From contig WAID01000006.1 of assembly GCA_016584495.1 (NCBI GenBank), forward strand, positions 124,001 through 188,000: a stretch of 64,000 nt of DNA. Direction: 5' to 3'. Source of the DNA: Celoporthe dispersa (taxonomy: Eukaryota > Ascomycota > Sordariomycetes > Diaporthales > Cryphonectriaceae). Position 1 is the first letter of the stretch; every line of letters starts with the position of its first letter. A program made the position numbers and the translations under genes. Below the pieces are notes generated by a model. That model searched no databases and was not told the origin of the DNA. It saw only the letters and a program-made list of their open reading frames with translations. Positions 22,768 through 33,997 of the stretch are shown piece by piece.

Positions 22768-24607
22768 TCAAAGTACCTGGTCCGACCATCCGTCCACAAT
22801 CCTCCACTTAACATCAAGCCCGTTAAGAGGCCTTCCAGACAAGCTGCCTATCGAGATTGGCATCTTGCCCTCGTCATGCAGCTCAGTATCGACCAGCTCG
22901 AATGAGAAGCGGCCAACCCAAGACGCGATAACGCATGCCATCTCAGCCTTGGAAAAGCCCTGAGCGATACAGCTGCGGCTGCCCTGCATGAAGGACAGGC
23001 TGACATACTTGTTAGTGCATCCCCCTGTCGTGTTGAGGGATCCGTCGGCATTGAGCCACCGCCTGGGGTTGAACTGGTTGGCATCAGGGCCCCAGAAGCG
23101 CTCGTCCCGATGGAGGCCCTTGATGGGGACGATGATCCACGTGCCCTTGGGGATAACTTGGCCGTCGATGATCGTGTCTTGCAGCGGCTCACGCATGGTC
23201 TGCGGGATGGGTGGGTACCAGCGGAGAACCTCATTAATGAAGGCCTGTGTCATGGGCATCTTGTCGACATCGGCACTGGTGGCCATTGGTGTTTGCTTCT
23301 CGTCGTCGAGGTCATGGTTCGCGTTGGGATCCGGCAAGTGGGTACGAGCTTCCTGACGGAGGATCGGCTGCCACTCCGGGTGCAGGCAAAGCATATAGAT
23401 TGTCCAGGTGATTCCCACGGAGATAGTCTCGTGGCCAGCCGCCAGGAAGGTCGTCATCTGGTCGATGAGCTCCTCCTCGTCAGCGCTGGCAACCTCTTCG
23501 TAACGGAAGCACAAGCTCAGCAGATCCTTCCCTGCGTTTGACTTCTCGGCCGCTTGCTGGCGCCTCTCTCGGAGCAGACGTCGGCACAGGTTTCGAAAGA
23601 CAGGCACCGACTCGTGCATTGTGCGATTCCATCTGTTGGGCGTCATGTCCACGAGCCACGTAGGCAGCCATACCTTGAGCAGTGCAAGGACAACATAGCC
23701 ACGAGACGGCTCGATAGCCCGCCGGTACGTTTTGGCTAATGGTGCATCCTCGTCCTGAATGGAACCAAAGTCCTCACCGAGGGTGGCCATGGTGACTATA
23801 TCGAGAGCAGCACGAGATGCCCAGTGGCCGACTTCGAATATAGCATAGTCGCTGTGAGATCGTTGCATGGCCTCGGGAATAGACTGCGTGAGCTTTTGCG
23901 TCACCTCACAGGCCTTGCCCCAGAATATGGGAAACATCTCGCGGATATGCCGCGGGGCAAAGATGGGAAGAAAGACACGCCGCTGCTGCCTGTGTTTCTC
24001 AAGTTCCGACAGGACAAGGCCTTCTCCCAGGATCCTTCCGGCGATGCCTTTGGCCGGAGCCGGCTTGATAAATTCGTCGACACGCGTGCAGATTTCTTGG
24101 ACGGTCTTGGGCGTCGTGACAATAATTCGCTGGGTGTTTAGGATGCTGCGGTAGTAAATGAAGCCATCGTTGGGTATCTCGCGGATCCTGGAGAATGAAC
24201 GGATTGGTCAGTATTTAGCAGACCAGGGGAGCACTTCTCAACTCTGCGGCACGGGTTGTTCCCACCAATTTTTTCTCGACCTCGCCTGTCCCGGCGTAGA
24301 ATATTTTCCAGAAATGTCCGTTCAGCCAGTTACCACCCTACAGCAGGTAAGTTCATGCGCATATTGACCCGAGCGTGAAGAGGAGCCTAACCTTTGGTTG
24401 GGGCAGCTTTGTAAGGGGGCTGAACCAAAGGGGCCTCAGAAGCCTCGTACAGAACAGCCACAACACGAGTGCACCAGAGTAGAGAATTACGAAGCATCCG
24501 ACATAGCCAGAACGAGCGATGAGGCCAGTCTTTGGTCCATATTGAACCAGACTGTACGTGGTTGCAACTATGGCAAGCTGAACCAAACGCCATGTAGGAA
24601 TAGCCAT
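22768..24607 (-). CDS. Cytochrome P450 monooxygenase
   Basis: Haem monooxygenase of the microsomal class, probably oxidising the polyketide product. It has 576 residues in three exons: 24607-24392, 24337-24243 and 24187-22768. The introns of 54 and 55 nt keep frame, the second with a CTGAC branch site. The N-terminus has hydrophobic membrane-anchor segments (about residues 5-60). The I-helix motif is AAGHETI, ExxR is EVLR, and the PERF-like block is FNPRRW. The haem loop is FMQGSRSCIAQG with Cys 510; the usual Gly two residues after Cys is Ala. No lesion is seen. It is divergent from nothing directly. Its start faces the 3' end of the enoyl reductase, so the two minus-strand genes are head-to-tail, about 600 bp apart. 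Confidence 0.95.
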
Positions 24608-25210
24608 TGTCGCCTCCTCCTCGATAGACAAGATTTGCAGAATGGTGGTAAAATGCAAACGATGGTATCGACCTTGAAAATGAAGATCTGATCTCGACAG
24701 CTTATCTTCTCTCACAGCAGACACACATGTAAGTAAGCTGGTCTACATAGTACCTGGGCGACACTTTGGCGGTGGAGCAGCGACCAAATGTCGTACCACA
24801 GTAATGTTGTATTAGTTTCCACATTGGGACAAGCTACATCTTATTACCTAAACGGGGCAAAGATGTGCCCAAAAGGGCATGGTCTGGATCAGATTCCTCT
24901 ACTCGGAAGAGCACTAAATGGGAACATCATGCCACTATTCTCGAATCCCATGCTTCATTTGTCCGAAATGACTTGATTGTGTAGACGCGCTGAACACGCG
25001 CAAGGGCAGCCAGTTATACTGATCATTACGACCACTTGTTCTCCAACTAGGAACCTTCTTGTCTGGTGGGAATTCGATGTGTGCACTATTTTTGAAAGAT
25101 GCTTCTCAATATGCTGACAATGAAGTAGTAAGAATTGTTATAGTAACTATGGTAGGTAAAAAAGCAGGTCAATGTAGAAACAATGCGGCAGAGTTACAAT
25201 TTTCCCAAGC

Positions 25211-26407
25211 TTAAGCCAGGGCATACACGAGTTTCTGGCCACTAACTTCACCCTTCCTGATCTTCTCTACCCCGTTGAGCACTCCCTGCAGGCCCCCATC
25301 CTCCACCTTGACGAGATGAGGCCGAATCTTGCGGCTATCCAGCAAAACTTGAATCTTTTCAAACAGGGGCTCAGCCATCTGTCGCAGCCGAGGCTCGGGC
25401 TCACAGGCGTACGGGGCAGGCCAGCTCGAGCCGTCACCAGCAATTCGTGTAGCCAGGATCCAGTCCGGCGTGATGACCTTGCGAGTGGCTAGGAGGTCAT
25501 TGTACGGATTCAGCGCTGTGTAATTCCCACCAGCCCGTCCCATGGCGGCATAACAGAAGCGCATGGACGAATCCTCGGCGAAGCAGTCGACGGCGTATTC
25601 CAGGAGGTTGCCCGTATCAGAACGTATGTCTTGCGCGCAGTTAGGCGATTTGTAGTCGTACACCTTGTCTGCACCGTACGACTTGACCAGCTCGAAATTA
25701 TGGGGAGAGCAGGTCGTAATCGTCGGAAAACCGCATCTGTGAGGACGAGTAGTCAGAATTTACAGATCCCCCCAGTTTCGTCGGGAGCGAAGAGCCTCGA
25801 CTGACAGGTGAAGTAATTGCAAGACCATGGTACCAGTGGACGTGCTTCCGCCGTAGACGAGGACCTGGGGAAGAGGCTCATCCCGCGTAGGGCCATCCAG
25901 AAGATCCAAAGGCCAGCCCAGTGACCAGAACAGAACCATGCAGGCGGATGCTATGGCGGTGCCCAATGCAGCCGCATCCTCAATGGCCATATAGTCAGGC
26001 ACCTTCAATGTCAGATCACCGACAAGCTTGACGTATTCGGCAAAGGCACCGCCCAAGGGCTTCTCCTTGTTCACTAATATGGGTCAACGTCAGCCTCTTG
26101 ATGAACATAGAACGGAGAAGTCCTTACTCCCACTAGCACTCCCGCACACTCTGTCTCCCACTTTGAGGTCCTTGTGCACATCCTTTCCGATAGCCACAAC
26201 AACACCCGCGCAATCAAACCCGAAGATACACCCAGGGGTTACAAATGCACCAACGAGTTTGGTGTCGACAGGATTCAGTGCCACCGCGGAGGTCTTGATG
26301 AGAATCTCGCCGGGCTCCAGTTTCGGGACTTCTGTCGAGGTCGAGACCTCAAAGTCGCCCGATGGTCCGGCAATGATGGCCGTCTGGTGTTGAGGTATGG
26401 TAGGCAT
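25211..26407 (-). CDS. Trans-acting enoyl reductase (LovC-type, MDR family)
   Basis: NADPH-dependent reductase that would supply enoyl reduction to the PKS, whose own ER region looks dead. It has 357 residues in three exons: 26407-26128, 26073-25806 and 25736-25211. The joins give ASG-MNKEKPLGGAFAEY and LLHL-CGFPTITTCSPHNF, both typical of LovC-like proteins. The N-terminus (HQTAIIAGPSGDFEV), GFDCAGVV, VGDRV and the nucleotide-binding YGGSTSTGT pattern follow in order. Length is close to LovC (about 363 residues). No zinc-ligand cysteines of classical alcohol dehydrogenases are evident. It shares an 800-bp divergent promoter with the CYP52-like P450, which suggests co-regulation. Confidence 0.93.
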
Positions 26408-27206
26408 ATTCTTTTTTTTTTCTTGTTTCTTTTTCCAGCGCTGTGCTGTGTGAGTGAGTGAGGAGATAATGCTGCAAGATCTGCTGATTTTCGGGTTTTA
26501 TGGGCTGTTTTCATCAGGCCAGAGACGCCTGTTGGCTATTCAGGAATCTGCCTATTCACCTAGGATAGATAGGTTACTGATGAAGGCGTCTTGTAATCAC
26601 ATGGGCGTGCTCACTGAGATTGGTAGACGGACAGACCCACTTGGGCGTGGCTTGGATCCGAAGGATGACTGAGATTGCAGTAATTACTAGAATAGGTACT
26701 CGTTTCGTTCCTGTGTCAGCGGGGCTGGATCCAAGGCTTCATTTTCCTATTACGACAGTGACGATATTGTTTGGTGAATAGTGAATTTATTCGTACAATG
26801 GGTAGGACTTATCAACAGCGCCAGCTGGAATTGATAGCCTTTCTGATGCAGACTTGGTGTTTTGGAATTTTCATCGTACGATCTGACGCCTCTGATCTTC
26901 TTATTCTATATTCACCGGACATAATTCTCCCATTAAGGAAGCCGTCTGTTGAGGAAAGCCACTAGTAGAAATGTCTCACCTGGTACCTGATGTTTGGCGC
27001 CTATTTTTCTCGTTGCTTTAGGTTTGCACATGCACTTGTCCCTAGAAGGGTCAATAGATGCTGACGAACAAACACCCGCTCCCTGCAAGCAAATAGCTCT
27101 ACCTCAAGACCATCACAGCTTCAATCCCACTCGGCATCCAGTCCACCTCTTCTAACCGAGCAGGACCACTCATCACCTTGCCCTGCGCTACACCATACTG
27201 CGCATC
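26408..27206. promoter_or_regulatory. Divergent promoter of the enoyl reductase and CYP52-like P450
   Basis: 799 bp between two opposite starts. A pyrimidine run lies just upstream of the reductase start. No binding site can be assigned by eye. Confidence 0.5.
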
Positions 27207-29040
27207 ATGGACGTCAGAAATCCTTTGCATGTCGTCGCCCTCGGCATCGTGATTGTGCTACTCTGCACGCGCATCCGTCGATATCTGGAGGTTCGCGCGT
27301 TCAAGAGAGCCCACAAATGCCAGCCCCCGGTCCGCGCGCCCCAGCCGGAACGAATCCTCGGCCTTTCCGCCTACAAGAAGCTGCGCCGCATCCGGCGCGA
27401 GCATATCAGCCTGCAGGAGACTCTACGTAGGGCCTTGGAGATCGGTCGCACCAACACGGCTGTAGTATTAGGTCAAGAGATTGTGTCTACGTGCGATCCT
27501 GAGAATATCAAGACCGTACTGGCGACGAACTTTGCAGATTATGGAATCGGCCCCAGGATACACGCCATGGGGCCGCTCCTGGGAAAGGGCATCTTTACTT
27601 TGGACGATGTGCCGTGGCAGCATTCTCGGGTGAGCGCATTCTCGTGGCCTTCTTCTTATGACTTTTTTTTTTGGATCTATAGGACTTCTCTAGTAGCCAA
27701 CGATTTATGGCTGACTTGATGTTCGTCAAAAAGGCTTTGATACGTCCTGGTTTCACGCGTACCCAGGTTGCCGACCTCAGCAGCCTCGAGACGCATGTGC
27801 AAGCCCTTATCTCATGTATACCTACTGTTAACGGAAAGACGGTAGATCTACAGCCTCTATTCTTCAACCTTACTATTGACAGTGCCACAGACTTCTTGTT
27901 GGGACAGTCAGTGTCCTGTCAGGGAAGCGCCCCAGGCTCGGCCGCGCGGCAGTTCTCCGAGGCTTTCGACTACGCCGAGGCGGTTCTCGACCGACGCGGG
28001 GAACTGGGTAAATTTGCCTGGCTTCTACGAGACCGCAAGTTTGACGAGGCCTGCAGCATCGTGCACCAGTTTACCGACGCATACATACGGGAGACGCTGA
28101 AGGGAAACACCAAGCCAGGTAGATATAACCTGCTGGCTGAGTTGGCGCGTGCTTGTCGTGACCCTGTCCAGATCAGGGACGAGCTGCTAAACGTGCTTCT
28201 GGCTGCCAGGGACACGACCGCTGGTCTGCTCAGCAGTGTGTTCTACCTTCTGGCCCATAACCCTGAGTCATGGGACAAGCTGAGTAGGGAGGTGGGAGAA
28301 CTGGACGGTCAGGTCCCCGACTACAAGGTACTAAAGGAGATGCGATATTTGAAGAGCGTTTTGAATGAGAGTAAGACAGCCCCTATCCCTAGCCAGACAC
28401 ATGCCGTCTAAATGTGGCTTCACCTAAAGAAAAGAGAGGGAAAGAGAGAAGAAAAAGACAAGAGAAAAGGGAGGAAGAAAGAGACACAACCATTAACAGC
28501 GCAGTACAGCCCTACGTCTCCTCCCTCCAGTACCAATAAATGCGCGGTTCGCCCGCACCGACACCGTGCTTCCACATGGCGGAGGTCCGGATGGGTTGTC
28601 CCCTATCTACGTCGCTAAAGGAAGCCGGGTCTTCTATTCTATCTGGGCTATGCATCGGCTTCCCGAAATTTGGGGCAGCGACAGCGAGTTATTCCGCCCT
28701 GAGCGATGGATGGATGAGAAAAGTTCCTCTGAGGCCGGGATGGGGTTATCTGGTGAGTCCGTCTGGCGCGTTTTCGGTCTCTTGCTGCTATAAGGAGGTC
28801 AAGAAGGAGAGTAGGCACTATTGCTGACCCTGACACGGTCAATAAAAGCCCTTTAATGGAGGGCCTAGGCTATGCCTTGGGCAGCAAAACGCCCTGGTTG
28901 AGGCCAGCTACACAGTTGTCCGGCTGCTACAAGCTTTCGACCGCATCGAGTCCCGGGACACCCAGCCCTGGCAGGAGCACCTGGCTGTCACTCTGAGCAG
29001 CTTACACGGCACAAAGGTTGCATTTTGGAGGAGGACATAG
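27207..29040 (+). CDS. CYP52-like cytochrome P450, one frame break
   Basis: P450 of the alkane/fatty-acid hydroxylase type, plausibly hydroxylating a chain terminus. Exons are 27207-27629, 27734-28370, 28510-28752 and 28849-29040, coding for about 497 residues. It starts with a membrane anchor (VVALGIVIVLLC). The I-helix is LLAARDTTAG, ExxR is ETLR, the PERF-type block is FRPERW, and the haem loop is PFNGGPRLCLGQQ with Cys near 443; the last is characteristic of CYP52-type enzymes. Intron 3 has a GTGAGT donor and CTGAC branch. Between about 28694 and 28741 the frame changes by one base: the block before (FRPERWMDE) and the block after (PGWGYL, then PFNGG) are both conserved but in different phases. 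One extra base explains this. It is either an assembly indel or a disabling mutation. Confidence 0.88.
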
Positions 29041-30288
29041 TGTGTCTGCGTTATGCAAAAAGAGACGAGACGACTTTCCATCAAGGACATTCATAGTGAC
29101 GATTGATCCCTGGGGAACAAGTCATTCATTGTGACTATCGTCTCTATTGACCGAGTCTGGACCTATGGTGCTCAATATACTTGGGGCCTCTAAAATTGTA
29201 TTTAAACTTAAAAAAATTCCGCATGCGTATCTAGGCTCAGAACGCAAGGGTTATTGACTTACACTTCAAGATTTCTTCCACCACGCCTCTGATGTAATGC
29301 GGATTGGCACGGTCTTCCCACGGTGGAAAACGGCCACTTCTGATCTCCTCTTGATTTTTTTTTCAAGATGTCCGGGAAGATATTAGTCGCTTTGCATGCG
29401 CTTAGCATTGAATGTAGACTAGGCGAGGGCTGGCTTGTCTTGATGAAGCCCGGAATGGAGGAGGTCTCTCACATAACCCGCCGCATTACTTATCGGGTGC
29501 TCGCCATCCATATAAGACGCCAGTGGGGATGCTTGCTGTGTAAGTATCTTCGGGTGGGCGAAACCCACTCTCCTGGACTGTTCATCAAATCATCGTTGGA
29601 TACGTGTCAGCAGGTTTCATGTCGAGTCGTATGTGGCACAGCTTTCTTTGACATCGCCATATTTCACCGTTACCAATTCCCGTTGTTTTTGATCAGCGAC
29701 ACGGATACAATATATACATAAGGCCGCAATTCCATCTTAATACTCACTCTCGCAAAGCGATGTTGAGATGGATAATTTATTACTGAATTGGCGTGCATAG
29801 AGATCTAGGCGACAAGATGCCGCTACACATCTGCGGACTAATAAGACGAGCCAATACTTGAACGACACCAACATGTCTTCCAACATTTCAATCCTAGGTG
29901 TATTTGTGAGGTCGGCAATTTTACCAGATGAGACACACAGAATTTTCATATATGTACATGTAGATATATGTACATATATTATCCATTCGTGGCCTTAACT
30001 CATCATCATATGGCCTCTTGTATTTTGAAGTGCAAGCGAAGATCATGCAACCCTCTTGGCTTGGCAGACGATTCGGAGAAATAATGTCTACGGAACTGGC
30101 AGATTAACTTCCGAGGCCCGATACCTTGGGTCCCACCATCATCTCCACAGACTCGCATAGACATACGTGGAAGAACTCTGAAGGAAGATGGTTGTGTGTA
30201 TAAAGTGCGGGGGTAAACCTCTCCCACCGCTCCCGTGTAACCACTTCGACAGGCAACTGAGAAGGTGACAGCAGCAGCAGCAGCAGAT
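29041..30288. other. Intergenic region, no gene seen
   Basis: About 1.25 kb of mostly AT-leaning sequence. Alternating ATATGTACAT-type stretches lie near 29949-29980. No coding pattern was recognised. Confidence 0.5.
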
Positions 30289-31508
30289 ATGGCAACCAAG
30301 GTATCGCTCCAAGACAAGATTGTCGTTGTCACTGGCGGTGGCTCAGGTAAGATTGTCCTCGAGGGAACACTTCTTCTGCTCTCCCCTGCAGACAGATCTG
30401 TTGACGTTCATGACAGGCATCGGTTTGGCATACGCCTTAGTCGCTCAAGAGCACGGCGCCGCATACGTGATCATCGCGGATCTACGCTTGACAGAGGAAG
30501 CTCAGAAAGCTGTTGATGGGGACCAGAGAATCTTATTTCAACAGTGTGATGTAGCGAAATGGGCCGATTTGCAAGCTGTGATTGACCGGTCCGTTTCAAG
30601 CTGCGGGCGTGTTCCGGACGTCTTCGTAGCGTCAGCAGGCGTCTTTGAACCGGTAAGTCATTTTCCTCACGAGGAATGCAACGACTGATCCTGATCAACT
30701 GGACTAATGCAACACTTCATTGTCGGTACAGCCCTATTCCAACTTTTGGGGCGATCCTGAAGGTCTGGATACCAACGGCTACACGCACGTAGACATTAAT
30801 GTCAACCATCCTGTATGTCTACATTCGAACCCCGAAAGCGGCAGCAGCAAGAGATCTGACGAACACAATGTAGATCAAATTGACACGCCTGGCTATTCGT
30901 GCACTGCTAGGGGCCAACAAGAATGGCGTCGTCGTCCTTGTTGCCTCTATAGCCGGATACAGAAAGCTATATCTCGCTCCTCTGTATAGCGCAACAAAGC
31001 ATGCTATTGTCGGCTTCACTAGAAGTATGGGTGATGCCGAGAAGGTCCAGGGCGTTCGAGTCGTGGCGGTATGCCCAGGGTAAGACAGTATTTCTCTGGG
31101 TCTTATGGTGAGCATGTCCCCGAGACAGGATAACGGATGTTAATCTGGTCACACAGGATCGTCACCACGCCTCTCTGGACGACAGGCACACCAGGCTCCG
31201 GCGAGAGATTCGGGGTCAATGACAGCATTGCTATATCGCCCAGCAGAGTTGCACAGGTCATCCATCAAGCCGTTACCGACACAACATACTCAGGCGGTAC
31301 CATTCTTGAGGTTTCTACAGCGGGGACGAGAGTCATTCCAGAATGGCGCATCGAGCCCCCGGAAGGGACGGATGGAGAGACGGCCGCGGGGACAGATTTC
31401 CCGGCCGAAATGATCGCCAGAGCAATGCAGCCAGTCATGGAGGTGACTGCGGCAGAGCGAGAGCCCACGCTTCGTAGTGCATGTCGAGCTAGGACTCAGG
31501 AGCAGTGA
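30289..31508 (+). CDS. Short-chain dehydrogenase/reductase (classical SDR)
   Basis: NAD(P)-dependent oxidoreductase, likely an alcohol/ketone tailoring step. It has 310 residues in five exons: 30289-30346, 30417-30652, 30732-30812, 30874-31079 and 31157-31508. All introns have GT..AG borders and keep frame. The joined cofactor motif is TGGGSGGIG at about residues 15-23, NAD-binding Asp is in IIADLR, the NAG-equivalent is SAGVFEP, the catalytic Ser is in VASIAGY and the YxxxK motif is YSATK. The C-terminal 70 residues form an extension beyond the usual fold. It resembles 15-hydroxyprostaglandin-dehydrogenase-like SDRs. It reads toward the MFS gene in the same direction. Confidence 0.9.
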
Positions 31509-32026
31509 CAGCCAGCTTTCTTTTGACTTTGTGATGTGCTTAGGAGTTAAAATAATACTGCCATTGCTGCATTTCACCTGATATTAACTGCACACCTGCA
31601 TAAAGGCTCCTGGGCTGAGCCATTCAGTGCTGCGTGACACCGTCGGTTCCTGGGCTTGCACAAGACCACCTGGCCGTGGCGACGCGAGTCTTGACAGCTG
31701 TCTTCATCTCGTGTCTACAGGTGGGCCCTTAGACCTGTCCCGTATATACCCCATAATTATGTGCTATCATGGCGGATTGCTCCCCTGCTCTGCTGACGCT
31801 CCCTGGAATGTGAAGGATTCCGATGGCCTGACACCAATCGGCATTTCGGATAAAATTCTTCACGCTGCCTCTCGCCGTCAACTTCACATGCTTACTATGA
31901 GTTTGCATCTTCTGCCAGCTACGTCTCATTCTGTCATTATCTGGTGATGCTCATGAGCAACGAGACCCACCTCTGATCATTGCTCTATTCGCGGTCTGAA
32001 TTCTTGTCGTCCCACTTCCATTCATT
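31509..32026. other. Intergenic spacer
   Basis: About 0.5 kb between SDR and MFS genes on the same strand, holding the MFS promoter. Nothing else was recognised. Confidence 0.5.
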
Positions 32027-33997
32027 ATGGCCGGTGACAGAGTGGCAGCCACGGAGTCGACGCACAGCGCGTCAAATGCAAATTCAGGCTTAAAAGCTGG
32101 GCACCCAACCTCACCTCTGAACCTGGATGATAGCGGGCTGCTGTCTGATCCCAATCTCGTAAGCAGAATCGTTAGATATGTCTGGTTTCAGTCCGCTCTT
32201 TTGGTGCCAAGCACATCCAGATAAAGGCTAAACTCTGTATAATTACAACAAACAGGTAACATGGAATGGCCCCGATGACACAGAGCACCCAAAGAACTGG
32301 CCAACGCGGCGAAAATGGCTGTCAATCCTTCCCATGTCGCTATTCAACTTCCTGTCCTCCGTGAGCTCGGCGACTATGGCCCCCGCGCTGTTCACCATAC
32401 AGCGCGAGCTGCACTTCCAGTCTTCCGTCCTCGTCGTACTGTCTCTATCGGTGTTCTTGCTGGGTACTGCCATTGTGCCTCTTTTACGGCTCCTTTATCA
32501 GAAGTTTTCGGGCGATCGGTTGTATTACAGTCGTGTAACTTGTTTTACATTGTGTTTAATACCCTGTGTGGGAGTGCGAAAACCCAGAACCAGCTTATTA
32601 CTTTTCGCTTCCTTGCGGGATTAGGCGGAGCTGGTCCTTTTGCTGTAGGTCCCGAGCTCATCTAGCTAATATTACCATTTTCCTACTCTTCTGCGAGTGC
32701 CGATGCATGCCTGTAGATTGGGAGTGGCATCAATGCCGACCTCTTCCGCCCTCATGAAAGAGGCCAAGCCATCGCAGTATATGTCATGGCACCCCTCATC
32801 GGGGGTCTAGTAGGACCTATCACTGGCGGGTACCTCGTTCAGTATGCATCGTGGCCATGGTGCTTCTACGTTATTTCCATCGCTGGTGGCGCAGTCCAGA
32901 TATTTGGCATCCCGTTCTTCCATGAGACCTACGCCCCCGTTCTTTTGCAGAGGAGATGCAAGCGGTTGAAAAAGCTCACCAATAATCCGAACCTGTACAC
33001 CGAGCACGACAAAGTCTCTCTCCGAGAGCTTCTGCGCACAAGTGCCATCAGACCGTTCAAGCTGCTGGGCACGCAACCTATTGTGCAGGTCTGGAGCCTA
33101 TACTGTGCGTATATCTGGGGTATTTTGTATCTCATTATTGCCACTTTTCCGAATGTATGGAGTGATGTCTATGGAGAATCCATCTCTACCGGATCACTCA
33201 ACTACATTTCACAGTTCGTTGGGATGGCTTTGGCATCACAGCTCGGGACTCGCCTTGCCGATAAATATTACAAAAAAAGATGTGCGAGAAATGGAGGACA
33301 GAGTCTCCCTGAATTTCGGCTTCCTATTCTCACTATGGGAGCTTGCATCGTACCCATTGGATTGTTTATCTACGGGTGGGGTGCGAGGCCGAGCGTTCAT
33401 TGGATTGTGCCATGAGTTTCTGTTGCTACTTGAGTGTTTTTTTTTTTAAAAAAAAGAAAGAAAGAAAGAAGAGATTATAAGTCGAAATGAGGATTCAGAC
33501 CCTTATAGACAAGATCTCGCTAGATCCTCTTCTTGCCCCCCCCCTCCCTTTCTTTTCACCTTGCTCGAAATTTTGTGTACTGACTCTACCTTGTAGGAAT
33601 ATCGGCGCAGCAATCTTTGGAGGCGGTACATGTCTAGAAATCCTGTGTGTTATGGGCTACATGATCGACACCTATCAAAAATACGCAGCGAGTGCCATGG
33701 CCGCCATTCTCGTCCTTCGAAGCATCCTGGCTTTTGCCTTGCCCCTCATTGCCCCAGCTCTGTAAGTTCCCCTTCGATTACAACATTCAACTCAAGACTT
33801 TCCAAATTTGTGACCTCCGCATGTGTTGAACTCTTTTGACTAAGGCTGGGTCTAGGTATTCCAATCTCTCCTATGGCTGGGGTAATAGTCTCCTTGCATT
33901 CATTGCCATGTTTGTAGGGATCCCAGCCACTATTGCTCTGCGGTATTATGGTCCAGCTTTGAGAAAGAACAGTACATATGCGAGGGACGACGTTTGA
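32027..33997 (+). CDS. MFS drug:H+ antiporter (DHA1-like) with two lesions
   Basis: Twelve-helix exporter, probably for the cluster product. Exons are 32027-32158, 32256-32644, 32717-33411, 33597-33761 and 33856-33997, about 507 residues if one base is restored. Recognisable parts are HPKNWPTRRKW before helix 1, SEVFGR in loop 2-3, RFLAGLGGAGP, DLFRPHERGQA and GPITGGYL of helix 5, and HWIVP then NIGAAIFGGG late in the protein. Exon 2 has a one-base loss in the four T at 32482-32485; its length of 389 nt is one short of a multiple that keeps frame. The donor of intron 3 reads CC|ATGAGT instead of CC|GTGAGT at 33412, while the acceptor and phase fit perfectly. Either the gene is damaged or the sequence has errors. 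Confidence 0.87.

Noticed and set aside
23930..24190. Two matches to the tox-box pattern ATCTCNCGNA (near 23936 and 24177)
   Set aside because: Both lie within P450 coding sequence, not in promoters, and a 10-base degenerate pattern is expected by chance in 64 kb.
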